This document shows, in pieces, positions 1 to 8,138 of a DNA stretch of 64,000 nt. The position numbers and the translations under genes are program-made. The stretch is from positions 62,001-126,000 of the forward strand of contig CACYXD010000007.1 in the NCBI GenBank assembly GCA_902778255.1, written 5' to 3'. Each line of letters begins with the position of its first letter. Position 1 is the first letter of the stretch. Origin of the DNA: an uncultured Prevotellaceae bacterium (GTDB taxonomy: Bacteria > Bacteroidota > Bacteroidia > Bacteroidales > Bacteroidaceae). The notes under the pieces were generated by a model. It ran no database searches, was not told the DNA's origin, and saw only the letters and a list, made by a program, of their open reading frames with translations.

Positions 1-405
1 CGGATTATTGCGCAGCGCATTCTTATAGGCCTCAATAGCTTTTCCGAAATCCTTGACACTTTGATAGGCCACCCCCTCATTATGGAATGCCTGCGCCTTT
101 CTCAGTGGATTGGTCTCGTATTGTGCCGCCTGTTGAAACATCTGGGCCATTGTGTCGCAGCGTTCCTTTGGCGTGTTATGCCAGTCGCGTGGAAACATCG
201 ATGTCGTCAGATTATACACCACACGTGCATCCGTACTATCGGCACGATATGCCTTCAGATAATTCACCTGAGCCTCCTGCTTTTTATCCTTCCGATAGAG
301 TGTGTTACCCTTTCGAACGAACTTACGCGCCTGTCGGTTGTCGGCATAAGTGCTTGCCGTCAGGGCCATCAGTATCAGTAATATGACAATTCTTGACAAT
401 TTCAT
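1..405 (-). CDS. batC: BatC-like TPR protein (3' end outside window)
   Basis: The ATG at 405 overlaps the batB stop as ATGA, so translation is probably coupled. The visible 135 codons begin with a signal peptide (MKLSRIVILLILMALTASTYA), followed by an early stretch containing VRKGNTLYRKDKKQEAQ and a later AFHNEGVAYQSVKDFGKAIE, which read as tetratricopeptide repeats. BatC proteins of the Bacteroidetes aerotolerance operon are periplasmic TPR proteins thought to scaffold the VWA proteins BatA and BatB. The reading frame is open to the window edge, so the C-terminus is not seen. Assignment rests on TPR content plus position after batA-batB; confidence is good for the family and moderate for the exact name. 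Confidence 0.8.
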   Translation of the reverse strand, partial: MKLSRIVILLILMALTASTYADNRQARKFVRKGNTLYRKDKKQEAQVNYLKAYRADSTDARVVYNLTTSMFPRDWHNTPKERCDTMAQMFQQAAQYETNPLRKAQAFHNEGVAYQSVKDFGKAIEAYKNALRNNP

Positions 406-1418
406 CGCTTAAACAATTTTATTTTCTTGAGCAATGGGTTCTTCCGATCCAAGATGCAGATCTCGATAATCAGCAGAAGGATGGCGAAAGCAGCTGCATA
501 TTGGAACTGCTCCGCATAGTCGCTATATATCGTTGTCTCGCCCTTCTCAAGCTTATCTAACTCTTCGTCCAGCAAGCGCTGAGCGCTGCTATTGTTGTCA
601 ACGTGGATATAGGCACCTCCACCAGCCTGTGCTATCTCACGACACATCTGCTCGTTGAGACGTGACATCACGGTATTACCCGTATTGTCAATCATATAGT
701 TTCCCGTATCGGGATCGGGCACGGGCGAGCCATTGATAGAACCTATTCCAAGCAGATAGACATTATATCCTTCCTCATGAGCGGCTTTGGCAGCTTCTAC
801 AGCCCCACCCTCGTGGTCTTCACCATCGGTAATCACAATGATGGCCTTGCCTACGTGCTCCTGCTGAGTGAAGCTGTGGGTAGCCATCTGGATGGCAGCG
901 GCAATATCCGTACCTTGATTGACAATCATCGAGGGGTCAATGGTGCTGAGGAACATCTTCGCCGATACATAATCGCTTGTGATAGGGAGCTGTACAAAGG
1001 CATCTCCCGCAAAGACAATGAGTCCGATCTTATCGTTGATGAAGTTCTCAACCAGGTTCTCTACCATCATCTTTGCCCTGTCCAGACGCGAAGGCGACAC
1101 ATCCTTTGCCCGCATGGAGTTGGAAATATCCATTGCTATGACCACCTCTATGCCTGAGCGTTTCTCCTGACTGATGCCATTGGCCTGCTGTGGACGTGCC
1201 ACCATCAGGATAACCATTGTCAATGCCAGTTCCAAAAGGCAGAACTTCACCAACGGACGCCAACGTGACACGTTGGGCATCAGCTGCTGTATTAATTCTG
1301 GGTCTCCGAACTTACGCAACCGCTTCTTCTGATTGAAATATGTGATGAATCGTATGATGGCCAACAGCAGCACCAGCGACAGCAGCCACAAGTATTCTGG
1401 ATTCTCAAATCTAAACAT
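402..1418 (-). CDS. batB: BatB, membrane-anchored VWA-domain protein
   Basis: 338 residues. Two N-terminal membrane segments (about 10-27 and 57-75) precede a von Willebrand factor A domain carrying the MIDAS motif DISNS (DxSxS) near residue 96; a further TM (AAAFAILLLIIEICIL) lies close to the C-terminus. This is the layout of BatA/BatB proteins, whose VWA domain is displayed in the periplasm. The start ATG at 1418 is shared by one base with the batA end, and the stop overlaps batC. Bat proteins act together with MoxR ATPases in envelope stress and aerotolerance; the biochemical role is still unclear in the literature. Assignment as BatB rather than BatA is by gene order. Confidence 0.88.
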   Translation of the reverse strand: MFRFENPEYLWLLSLVLLLAIIRFITYFNQKKRLRKFGDPELIQQLMPNVSRWRPLVKFCLLELALTMVILMVARPQQANGISQEKRSGIEVVIAMDISNSMRAKDVSPSRLDRAKMMVENLVENFINDKIGLIVFAGDAFVQLPITSDYVSAKMFLSTIDPSMIVNQGTDIAAAIQMATHSFTQQEHVGKAIIVITDGEDHEGGAVEAAKAAHEEGYNVYLLGIGSINGSPVPDPDTGNYMIDNTGNTVMSRLNEQMCREIAQAGGGAYIHVDNNSSAQRLLDEELDKLEKGETTIYSDYAEQFQYAAAFAILLLIIEICILDRKNPLLKKIKLFKR

Positions 1419-2434
1419 TACGGTATCCTCCTAAATATGGTTATCCTAAGAAGAATCTCGAGCAGCAGCGCACCCAGTGCGATGAGTGCAAAGCGCTGGT
1501 AGTCCTCATAGCGTCGGCTGTAGCGCTGCACCTCTATCTTCGATTTCTCCAGTTTGTCTATCTCATGATAAATCTCACGCAGTTCCTCGGCATTACGGGC
1601 ACGATAGAACTTACCGTTAGTGGTCTTCGCAATGTTTGTCAGCGTCTGCGTGTCTATCTCCACAGGAATCTGTACATACTGCACATGGTTGCCCACGGAC
1701 AGAGGATAGCGTGCCGTGCCATTGGTGCCTACACCTATAGTATATACGCGCACGCCCAGGCTCTGTGCTATTTCTGCCGAAGTCATTGGCGAGAGGTCAC
1801 CACGGTTGTTACTACCATCCGTAAGCAGTATCACCACCTTGCTCTTGGCATTGGAGTCTTTGAGACGCGACACGGCATTGGCCAGTCCCATACCTATTGC
1901 CGTTCCGTCTTCTATCAGTCCTCTTGCAGCAATATCTGTCTGCACATTGCGTAGCAGCGACAGCAGCGAGGCGTGGTCAATGGTCATGGGGCATTGTGTA
2001 AACGACTCGCCTGCAAATATTGTGAGACCGATATTATCGTTGGGACGGCCTGCAATAAACTCAGCAGCCACAACCTTGGCGGCCTCAATGCGGTTCTTGA
2101 TATCACGCGAATCGTCACGCAAATCCTCTGCCAGCATTGAAGTCGAAACGTCCATTGCGAGCATGATGTCGATACCCTCGATACTCTCGTTCTGCATCGC
2201 ATCATGGGTCTGAGGCCTGGCCAGCGCTATGACCAGCATGGTGAAGGCCAGGATGCGCAGAAGCAACTGTATGGGCATCAGCATGACCTTCCAACTGCGT
2301 TTGGCATAAGTAAACGCATTGGTGTCGGCCATCAATATGGTGGGCTCGCTTTTCTTCCTGAACATCAGGAACCATACGATATATGGTATGATGAGCAGTA
2401 GGAGAAACAGATATTCTTTATTAGCAAATTCCAT
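1418..2434 (-). CDS. batA: BatA, membrane-anchored VWA-domain protein
   Basis: 338 residues, same length and plan as its neighbour batB, suggesting ancient duplication: N-terminal TM (YLFLLLLIIPYIVWFLMF), second TM around residues 55-72, VWA domain with MIDAS DVSTS near residue 95, and the downstream TDGSNNRGD segment that closes the metal site; final TM FALIALGALLLEILL. It follows the two-TM Bat protein by 11 bp and abuts batB, so a single transcript from moxR through batC is likely. Expected role is as a periplasmic-facing VWA partner in the MoxR-Bat system. Confidence 0.88.
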   Translation of the reverse strand: MEFANKEYLFLLLLIIPYIVWFLMFRKKSEPTILMADTNAFTYAKRSWKVMLMPIQLLLRILAFTMLVIALARPQTHDAMQNESIEGIDIMLAMDVSTSMLAEDLRDDSRDIKNRIEAAKVVAAEFIAGRPNDNIGLTIFAGESFTQCPMTIDHASLLSLLRNVQTDIAARGLIEDGTAIGMGLANAVSRLKDSNAKSKVVILLTDGSNNRGDLSPMTSAEIAQSLGVRVYTIGVGTNGTARYPLSVGNHVQYVQIPVEIDTQTLTNIAKTTNGKFYRARNAEELREIYHEIDKLEKSKIEVQRYSRRYEDYQRFALIALGALLLEILLRITIFRRIP

Positions 2435-2445
2435 TGTTCCTTGTT

Positions 2446-3513
2446 TTACAATATCTCATAGATACAGTAGAGAATATATCCGAAGAGGGCCACACAGCTG
2501 ACAGCAATGGCACAGAGCGTAATCTGCAGAGCAGTCCTGCTGCGTTTCGAGCGTTGCTCCTCCACGGTGAGCTCTGGCTTTGCCGGCTCTGTGTTGACCG
2601 GCTGTTCTATCTTCGTCTTATTGATAAAGTCTACTGCGTTGACCAGGTTGGCATCGTTCTCATTGATCAGCGTCGAATATTTGGCGAATTTCACCAGGTC
2701 GGCGGTGAGGAACAACTGTCGCAACTCGCTGAGCGACTCTTGGTCAGCATTCTTCATCAGCTGGTCTATAATCTCGCTACTGGTCATCTCCATTGCATTG
2801 AATCCGTAGCGCTCTTCGATATACTTACGCAACGTGTCAGTAAGTCGGGTATAGTATTCCTTCGGGTCGTCGGAAGTCACCATCTTGTCGGCCTTGATCT
2901 CTTCAATGGCCTTCATAGCCTTTTGGTGAGGCAACAATCGCTTCACGATACGGATACGTGCAATAATCGGCTTATTGTCGCGCAGTCTCAGGTAGAGATA
3001 GAAGAAGAGTGCCATCAGCGCCACGAAGAGGACGCTGAGCCAGAAAGGAGTGGCGAAGTCGTCCAGTTCCCAGTCAAAGGGATTGTCCTGTACGTCCTTT
3101 GGTCCGAAATACTCATCTACTTTCGTAGTATCCACATCAATGGTGAGCACCTTAAGTGCCAACTGATTGGTAGAATACTCCTGTCCGTTGACCTTGACCT
3201 TAAACGGTGGCAGATAATAGAGCGTGTCGTCAAACGAGGTGAGCACATAGTTGCGCTGTCGGCACACCTGATCGCCATCCACTTCCAGATCGGGCGAATC
3301 CACGAATCCCAACACCTCTATATTGGTTGGCAGAAGTGCCTCCTGAGGGAACTCCACGGTGGCATCTTTTCCTGCCGTCACCTTGACCGACATTTCCACC
3401 TGTTCGCCAACGAGCATCTCCATACTGCTCAGACTCGACTCCACCTTCACCTGTTGTGCGTCGGCTGCCAGTGTCAGAACGAATAGCGCCAGGGTTATGA
3501 TTACTTTTTTCAT
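2446..3513 (-). CDS. Bat-operon two-TM protein (BatD-like N-terminal region)
   Basis: 355 residues with signal peptide MKKVIITLALFVLTLAADA, a beta-rich periplasmic region resembling the start of BatD/oxygen-tolerance proteins (VKVESSLSSMEMLVGEQVEM), a TM at about 182-203 (FWLSVLFVALMALFFYLYL), a basic cytoplasmic part, and a second TM at the extreme C-terminus. It occupies the usual slot between the DUF58 gene and batA in Bacteroidetes. The start directly abuts the DUF58 stop (3514-3516) with no spacer. I do not recognise an enzymatic motif; a structural or adaptor role in the Bat complex is inferred from context. Confidence 0.75.
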   Translation of the reverse strand: MKKVIITLALFVLTLAADAQQVKVESSLSSMEMLVGEQVEMSVKVTAGKDATVEFPQEALLPTNIEVLGFVDSPDLEVDGDQVCRQRNYVLTSFDDTLYYLPPFKVKVNGQEYSTNQLALKVLTIDVDTTKVDEYFGPKDVQDNPFDWELDDFATPFWLSVLFVALMALFFYLYLRLRDNKPIIARIRIVKRLLPHQKAMKAIEEIKADKMVTSDDPKEYYTRLTDTLRKYIEERYGFNAMEMTSSEIIDQLMKNADQESLSELRQLFLTADLVKFAKYSTLINENDANLVNAVDFINKTKIEQPVNTEPAKPELTVEEQRSKRSRTALQITLCAIAVSCVALFGYILYCIYEIL

Positions 3514-4383
3514 TTATCCACGTTGATTAAACAGTCCCATCATCGAGCGCACATAGTCCTCGTCGGTGGCAATACTGACGCTATCGACGTTGCTCTTTGC
3601 AAACGTCTCCTTGAGGTCGGCCTGCCTTTTCTCCCAGTAGCGGTGGTAGGTGTCGCGCACCTTCTTGCTGCTGGTATCCACATACTGCTCGAATCCGCTT
3701 TCCGCATCCACCACCTTCATCAGTCCGATGTTGGGCAGTTCGCAGGCTCGCTTGTCATACACCTGTATGGCTACCACGTCGTGCCTGCTATTGGCAATGG
3801 TGAGCTGCTGCATGAAGTTACGCTGGGTGTAGAAGTCGCTGAGTATGAATGCCGTGCAGCGTCGCTTGCTGACACCAGTGAGGAACTCCACAGCTTGTGC
3901 CACATCCGTATGTCGGCTCTCGGCGTGGAAGTCGAGCATCTCGCGTATAATATACAGGATATGCTTGCGTCCTTTCTTTGGTGGGATGTACTTTTCTATC
4001 TTGTCAGAGAAGAAGACAACGCCAATCTTATCATTGTTCTGTATGGCCGAGAAGGCGAGCGTGGCAGCAATCTCAGTCACCATATCGCGCTTCAACTGTT
4101 TCTGCGTGCCAAAATCCAGTGAGCCGCTCACGTCGATGAGCAGCATCACCGTCAGTTCGCGCTCCTCCTCAAAGACCTTGACATAGGGCTTATTGAAGCG
4201 TGCGGTGACGTTCCAGTCAATATCGCGCACATCATCGCCATACTGGTACTCGCGCACCTCGGAGAAGGCCATACCGCGCCCCTTGAAGGCAGAGTGGTAC
4301 TGCCCAGCGAAGATGTTTGAGCTAAGCCCTCGCGCCTTGATTTCTATCTTCCTGACTTTCTTTATGATTTCGCTAGTTTCCAT
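3514..4383 (-). CDS. DUF58 family protein (VWA-like), MoxR partner
   Basis: 289 residues, no TM segment. The DUF58 signature YGDDVRDIDWNVTARFNKPYV appears near residue 50 (core YGDDVRDIDWN), followed by a degenerate VWA-type strand and metal motif LLIDVSGSLDFG. DUF58 proteins are nearly always encoded beside MoxR AAA+ ATPases, as here, and are thought to link the ATPase to the membrane Bat proteins. The gene is separated from moxR by a 36-bp tandem 9-mer repeat. Family is clear; biochemical role is not established. Confidence 0.88.
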   Translation of the reverse strand: METSEIIKKVRKIEIKARGLSSNIFAGQYHSAFKGRGMAFSEVREYQYGDDVRDIDWNVTARFNKPYVKVFEEERELTVMLLIDVSGSLDFGTQKQLKRDMVTEIAATLAFSAIQNNDKIGVVFFSDKIEKYIPPKKGRKHILYIIREMLDFHAESRHTDVAQAVEFLTGVSKRRCTAFILSDFYTQRNFMQQLTIANSRHDVVAIQVYDKRACELPNIGLMKVVDAESGFEQYVDTSSKKVRDTYHRYWEKRQADLKETFAKSNVDSVSIATDEDYVRSMMGLFNQRG

Positions 4384-4385
4384 AT

Positions 4386-4421
4386 TCTAGTTCTACTAGT
4401 ATGACTAGTCCTACTAGTTTA
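4386..4421. repeat. Four tandem 9-nt units in the moxR-DUF58 spacer
   Basis: Read on the plus strand the units are TCTAGTTCT, ACTAGTATG, ACTAGTCCT and ACTAGTTTA, giving the palindrome ACTAGT at 4395, 4404 and 4413 with an exact 9-nt period. The last unit contains the moxR stop codon (4419-4421), and the DUF58 start is at 4383. It fills essentially the whole intercistronic gap. Function is unknown; it could be replication slippage or an mRNA processing or binding element. Confidence 0.85.
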
Positions 4422-5414
4422 GGGCACCTCGACCTTATTGATAATCTTTGAGACGATCTCCTCGCTGGTAACATTTGAAGCCTCGGCCTCATAGGTCAGT
4501 CCGATACGGTGGCGCAGCACGTCGTGGGCTACGGCACGCACGTCCTCGGGCACCACGTAGCCGCGACGCTTGATGAAGGCATAGGCGCGTGAGGCCTTAG
4601 CCAGATTGATGCTGGCACGTGGCGATCCGCCAAACGAAATCATCTCCTTCATATCTTTCAGTCCGTAGCGGTCGGGGTAGCGGGTGGCAAAGACGATATC
4701 GGCAATATACTGCTCAATCTTCTCGTCGATATATACCTCGCGCACTACCTCACGAGCCTTCAGAATCTCTTCCTTCGTAGTGACGGGTGTCACCTTGGGC
4801 AGACTGCCTGCAATATTCTCACGGATAATCTGCTTCTCCTCTTCGAGTGTGGGATAGCCAATGACCACCTTCAGCATAAAACGGTCCATCTGGGCTTCAG
4901 GCAGCGGATAGGTACCCTCCTGCTCAATGGGGTTCTGAGTAGCCATCACGAGGAACGGTGTGGGCAGGTTGAAGGTCTCGCTGCCAATGGTCACCTGCTT
5001 CTCCTGCATAGCCTCGAGCAATGCGCTCTGCACCTTGGCTGGCGCACGGTTGATCTCATCGGCCAATACGAAGTTGGCAAACACGGGGCCTTGCTTCACC
5101 AGGAATTTTTCGTCCTTCTGTGAATAGATCATCGTACCTGTCACGTCGGCAGGCAGCAGGTCGGGGGTAAACTGAATACGGCTGTATTTCGCATCAATCA
5201 GTTGCGAAAGGGTCTTGATGGCCAAGGTCTTTGCCAGACCAGGCACACCTTCCAACAGGATATTTCCATCGCTCAACAGTCCAATGAGCAATGAGTCAAC
5301 CAGATGTTTCTGACCTACGATTACTCTGTCCATACCTGTTGTCAGGTTGGTCACAAAAGAGCTTTGCTGTTCTATCCGCATGTTCAGTTCGCGGATGTCA
5401 ATATTTTCTGCCAT
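4419..5414 (-). CDS. moxR: MoxR family AAA+ ATPase
   Basis: 331 residues. The AAA+ core is complete: Walker A GVPGLAKT (about residues 56-63), Walker B VLADEINRA (about 116-124) with the MoxR-type DEINRAP signature, sensor motif ATQNPIEQEGTYPLPEAQ, and the C-terminal lid with GGSPRA. MoxR proteins are chaperone-like ATPases that act with VWA proteins; here the neighbours are DUF58, BatA and BatB. The gene ends inside the tandem 9-mer repeat. It lies 8 bp downstream of the HU-LysM gene, so it may be transcribed with the HU genes and rimO-ftsY. Confidence 0.95.
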   Translation of the reverse strand: MAENIDIRELNMRIEQQSSFVTNLTTGMDRVIVGQKHLVDSLLIGLLSDGNILLEGVPGLAKTLAIKTLSQLIDAKYSRIQFTPDLLPADVTGTMIYSQKDEKFLVKQGPVFANFVLADEINRAPAKVQSALLEAMQEKQVTIGSETFNLPTPFLVMATQNPIEQEGTYPLPEAQMDRFMLKVVIGYPTLEEEKQIIRENIAGSLPKVTPVTTKEEILKAREVVREVYIDEKIEQYIADIVFATRYPDRYGLKDMKEMISFGGSPRASINLAKASRAYAFIKRRGYVVPEDVRAVAHDVLRHRIGLTYEAEASNVTSEEIVSKIINKVEVP

Positions 5415-5422
5415 TTTTATTG

Positions 5423-6505
5423 TTATTTTGATTTTGTTTTAAGGAATTTCTTCAGTTTCAGTTTGGGGATATTGACAGTCTGACCCTCTTTGAGGTCTTC
5501 AGTCTTCACATTATTATATACCTCTATATAGCACTCCATGCCTTCGCCCAGCGTACGCTTGGCAATGCGCTTGGTGGTGTCGCCAGGACGCACTCTTTCC
5601 TTACGGTCGAAACCGATGATGCCGTAGGCGCCTGTGCGCACTCTCACGTCCATCTTTTCATATTTCTTCCACTCCGGCTCTGGCTCTGGCTTAGGTGCTT
5701 CCACCTTCTCTTCCTTCGCGGGCTCTGCTTTGAGGGTGTCGGCCTGTGGAGTCGCCTGCTGAATGGTGTCAATCTGCAGGGTGTCGGTCTTCAACGTATC
5801 GGTCACCACAGGTGCTGCGACAACGGTGGTGTCGGCAGTCTGTTCTTCTTCCAACAGCGACGCACGGTCAACATGACGGCCGTACAAATATCCAGCTACG
5901 AAACTGGCTGCGCAGGCTGCTATGGCCAATAGGAGCCATGCCCACCAATATGATGATTCTTTCTTTTCTTCAGTCATATCTATATCAATATTATCTTCTA
6001 CTTCAATGTTCTCTTCTATGGTTTCTTCTTTCTCTTCGATCTTTTCCTCCTCTACAACCACAGGATCTTCTTTTACAGGAGCTGGAGTTTCTGCTACTGG
6101 GGCTGGAGTTTCTGCTACTGGGGCTGGAGTCTCTTCCTCTTCTGTTGGAGAGGGCTCTTCCTCCAAGTCGTCATCAAATTCCACACCCTCGTTAAGGATG
6201 ACGGTCTCAAACTGCGAGAACGGCCTGTTTACCAGTTCTTTCATCGCCGAATCGGGCGTGAACGATAGTTTCTGATGACTGTCTATGGTCACGCGCTCGC
6301 CCGTGTTCACGTTGACGCTTTCACGTGCATCAACATCTATGACCTTAAACGTGCCCAGTCCCTTGATTTTCACCAGCTTGTCGTTATTCACACCATCTTG
6401 TATGGTCTCAACGAGTGCTGAGAGAAACTGCTGGGCCTCACGCTTGCTGATACCGGCTTTCTGAGCCAGCAGATCGGCCAGTTCAGGCATATTCACCTTA
6501 CCCAT
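5423..6505 (-). CDS. HU domain - acidic linker - TM - LysM-like protein
   Basis: 360 residues. Residues 1-95 form an HU/IHF-type domain (MPELADLLAQKAGISKREAQ, then GLGTFKVIDVDARESVNVNT with the beta-arm). A very acidic, proline-rich linker follows, including three near-identical APVAETP repeats and runs of Glu. One TM (WAWLLLAIAACAASFVAGYLYG, about 188-209) leads to a second linker and a C-terminal LysM-like module (MECYIEVYNNVKTEDLKEGQ) ending at a basic tail. If the N-terminus is cytoplasmic, the protein would join DNA to the cell-wall side of the membrane. The start overlaps the preceding HU stop as TAATG. The domain reading is from sequence; topology is inferred. Confidence 0.85.
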   Translation of the reverse strand: MGKVNMPELADLLAQKAGISKREAQQFLSALVETIQDGVNNDKLVKIKGLGTFKVIDVDARESVNVNTGERVTIDSHQKLSFTPDSAMKELVNRPFSQFETVILNEGVEFDDDLEEEPSPTEEEETPAPVAETPAPVAETPAPVKEDPVVVEEEKIEEKEETIEENIEVEDNIDIDMTEEKKESSYWWAWLLLAIAACAASFVAGYLYGRHVDRASLLEEEQTADTTVVAAPVVTDTLKTDTLQIDTIQQATPQADTLKAEPAKEEKVEAPKPEPEPEWKKYEKMDVRVRTGAYGIIGFDRKERVRPGDTTKRIAKRTLGEGMECYIEVYNNVKTEDLKEGQTVNIPKLKLKKFLKTKSK

Positions 6506-6792
6506 TATTCGGCCCCTCCTTTCTTGATCTTATCTTTCCAAGTGGGGTTAGGTTTGAAGGCAAGCACCAGCTTGGGCGGTACCAACATACGCTGGCCCGT
6601 GGCGGGATTCACCATGATGCGCTCCAGCTTCTTCTTCACCTCGAAGTTGCCGAAGTTGGCCATCTGCACACTGTCGCCTTCCTGAAAGCAGTCGCTCATC
6701 ACCGAGATCAGCGAGTCCACAGTCCTCTGTGCCTCTGCCGTCTTCATCCCTGTGCGTCCAGCTAGTATGCTTATAAATTCCTTGTTATTCAT
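6505..6792 (-). CDS. HU/IHF family DNA-binding protein
   Basis: 95 residues, full length for HU. The N-terminal helices (FISILAGRTGMKTAEAQRTV) and the GNFEVKKKLERIMVNPATGQ stretch with the DNA-intercalating arm around R-x-x-x-NPATG are typical. The protein ends in a Lys-rich tail. It overlaps the HU-LysM gene (TAATG), suggesting the two products are made together and might heterodimerise through their HU folds. Starts 47 bp after rimO. Confidence 0.93.
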   Translation of the reverse strand: MNNKEFISILAGRTGMKTAEAQRTVDSLISVMSDCFQEGDSVQMANFGNFEVKKKLERIMVNPATGQRMLVPPKLVLAFKPNPTWKDKIKKGGAE

Positions 6793-6839
6793 TCAATTTC
6801 AATACTTAATGCTTAATGCATAATCAATAGCGGTATCAT

Positions 6840-8135
6840 TCATACGACTTCTCCGTAAAGATCAAACTCCTCGGAGTCGGTTATCTTCACTTGATACATC
6901 TTGCCGATCTCCAGTTTCACTTCCTGACGGATCAGCACCTCGGGATCTACCTCTGGCGAACAGAACTCCGTGCGGCCAATGTAGTAGTCGCCCTCCACGC
7001 GGTCTATGACCACGGGCAGGGTCTGCCCTACCTTCTCGGCCTCTATCTCGGCGCTGATATTCTGTTGCACGCGCATCAGCTTGTCCAGTCGGCGCTGCTT
7101 CACGTCCTCAGGCACGTCGTCCTCGTAATGCTCGGCCGAATAGGTGCCGTCTTCCTCGGAATAGGCGAAGGCTCCCATGCGCTCGAAGCGTGCCCATTTC
7201 ACGAAGTCCAGCAGTTCCTGGAAGTCCTCTTCCGTCTCGCCCGGGAAGCCCACCATCAGCGTGGTGCGCAGATGGATGCCTGGCACCTCGCGTCGCATCC
7301 GCTCAATGAGCTCCATCGTCTCCAGCTTCGTGGTGTTACGGCGCATTCTTGTGAGCATATGGTCGCTGATATGCTGCAGAGCAATGTCCATATAGCGGCA
7401 TACGTTCTTCTTCTCGCGCATCACGTCGAGCAGTCGCCAAGGGAAATGAGTGGGATAGGCATAGTGCAGACGTATCCATCTCACACCCTCTATATCGGCC
7501 ATCTGCTCTATCAGCTCAGCTATGCGCTGCTCGCCATAGAGGTCAATGCCGTAATAGGTCAGCTCCTGTGCAATGACCTGAAATTCCACCGTTCCCTGGC
7601 TCACCAGCCAGCGCACCTCGTCGAGGATCTCCTCCATCGGACGGCTCTGGTGTTTGCCAGTAATCAGCGGAATGGCGCAATAGGCGCAATGCCTGTCGCA
7701 GCCCTCACTAATCTTGATATAGGCATAATGTGAAGGAGTAGTTAACTTTCTAGTCTGACCACTCCCCTCTCTTACTAGAGAGGGGCTGGGGGTGAGTCTT
7801 TTTAAAAGTTCTTTATAGTTGAACTTCCCAAACCATCCGTCCACCTCGGGAATCTCGGCTTCGAGGTCGGCCAGATAGCGCTCAGAGAGACATCCCATCA
7901 CGTATATCTGCTTCACCTCGCCCGCATTCTTACGAGCCACCTGCTCCAATATGGTGTTGATACTCTCCTCCTTGGCATCTGCGATAAACCCACAGGTGTT
8001 CACCACGACGATCTCGCCTTGCGGATTGTCGCTGTCGTGGGTCACGCTGAAGCCGTTGGACTCAAACAGCCCCATCAGGTTCTCGCTGTCCACCAGGTTT
8101 TTCGAACAGCCTAAAGAGATAAAATCTATGGTCAT
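6840..8135 (-). CDS. rimO: Ribosomal protein S12 methylthiotransferase RimO
   Basis: 431 residues. RimO methylthiolates Asp88/89 of ribosomal protein S12. The N-terminal MTTase domain has the expected cysteines (LGCSKN, VNTCGF, GCLSERY), the radical-SAM domain has CDRHCAYC (Cys146, 150, 153), and a C-terminal TRAM domain ends the protein. Between the MTTase and radical-SAM domains, roughly residues 113-125 (PSPSLVREG), the coding sequence is a palindromic repeat that has been read in frame (separate entry). Start ATG at 8135 is 3 bp from the ftsY stop. The enzyme is probably functional because the insert lies in a linker. Confidence 0.95.
   Translation of the reverse strand: MTIDFISLGCSKNLVDSENLMGLFESNGFSVTHDSDNPQGEIVVVNTCGFIADAKEESINTILEQVARKNAGEVKQIYVMGCLSERYLADLEAEIPEVDGWFGKFNYKELLKRLTPSPSLVREGSGQTRKLTTPSHYAYIKISEGCDRHCAYCAIPLITGKHQSRPMEEILDEVRWLVSQGTVEFQVIAQELTYYGIDLYGEQRIAELIEQMADIEGVRWIRLHYAYPTHFPWRLLDVMREKKNVCRYMDIALQHISDHMLTRMRRNTTKLETMELIERMRREVPGIHLRTTLMVGFPGETEEDFQELLDFVKWARFERMGAFAYSEEDGTYSAEHYEDDVPEDVKQRRLDKLMRVQQNISAEIEAEKVGQTLPVVIDRVEGDYYIGRTEFCSPEVDPEVLIRQEVKLEIGKMYQVKITDSEEFDLYGEVV
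7761..7797. repeat. Palindromic repeat inserted in frame in rimO
   Basis: A 9-bp perfect inverted repeat, CCCCTCTCT (7764-7772) and AGAGAGGGG (7777-7785) with loop TACT, followed by CTGGGGGTGAGT. This type of GC-rich palindromic repeat is common between genes in Bacteroidales genomes (from memory). Here it lies within an open reading frame and replaces part of the interdomain linker without a stop or frameshift. Confidence 0.7.
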
Positions 8136-8138
8136 TTC

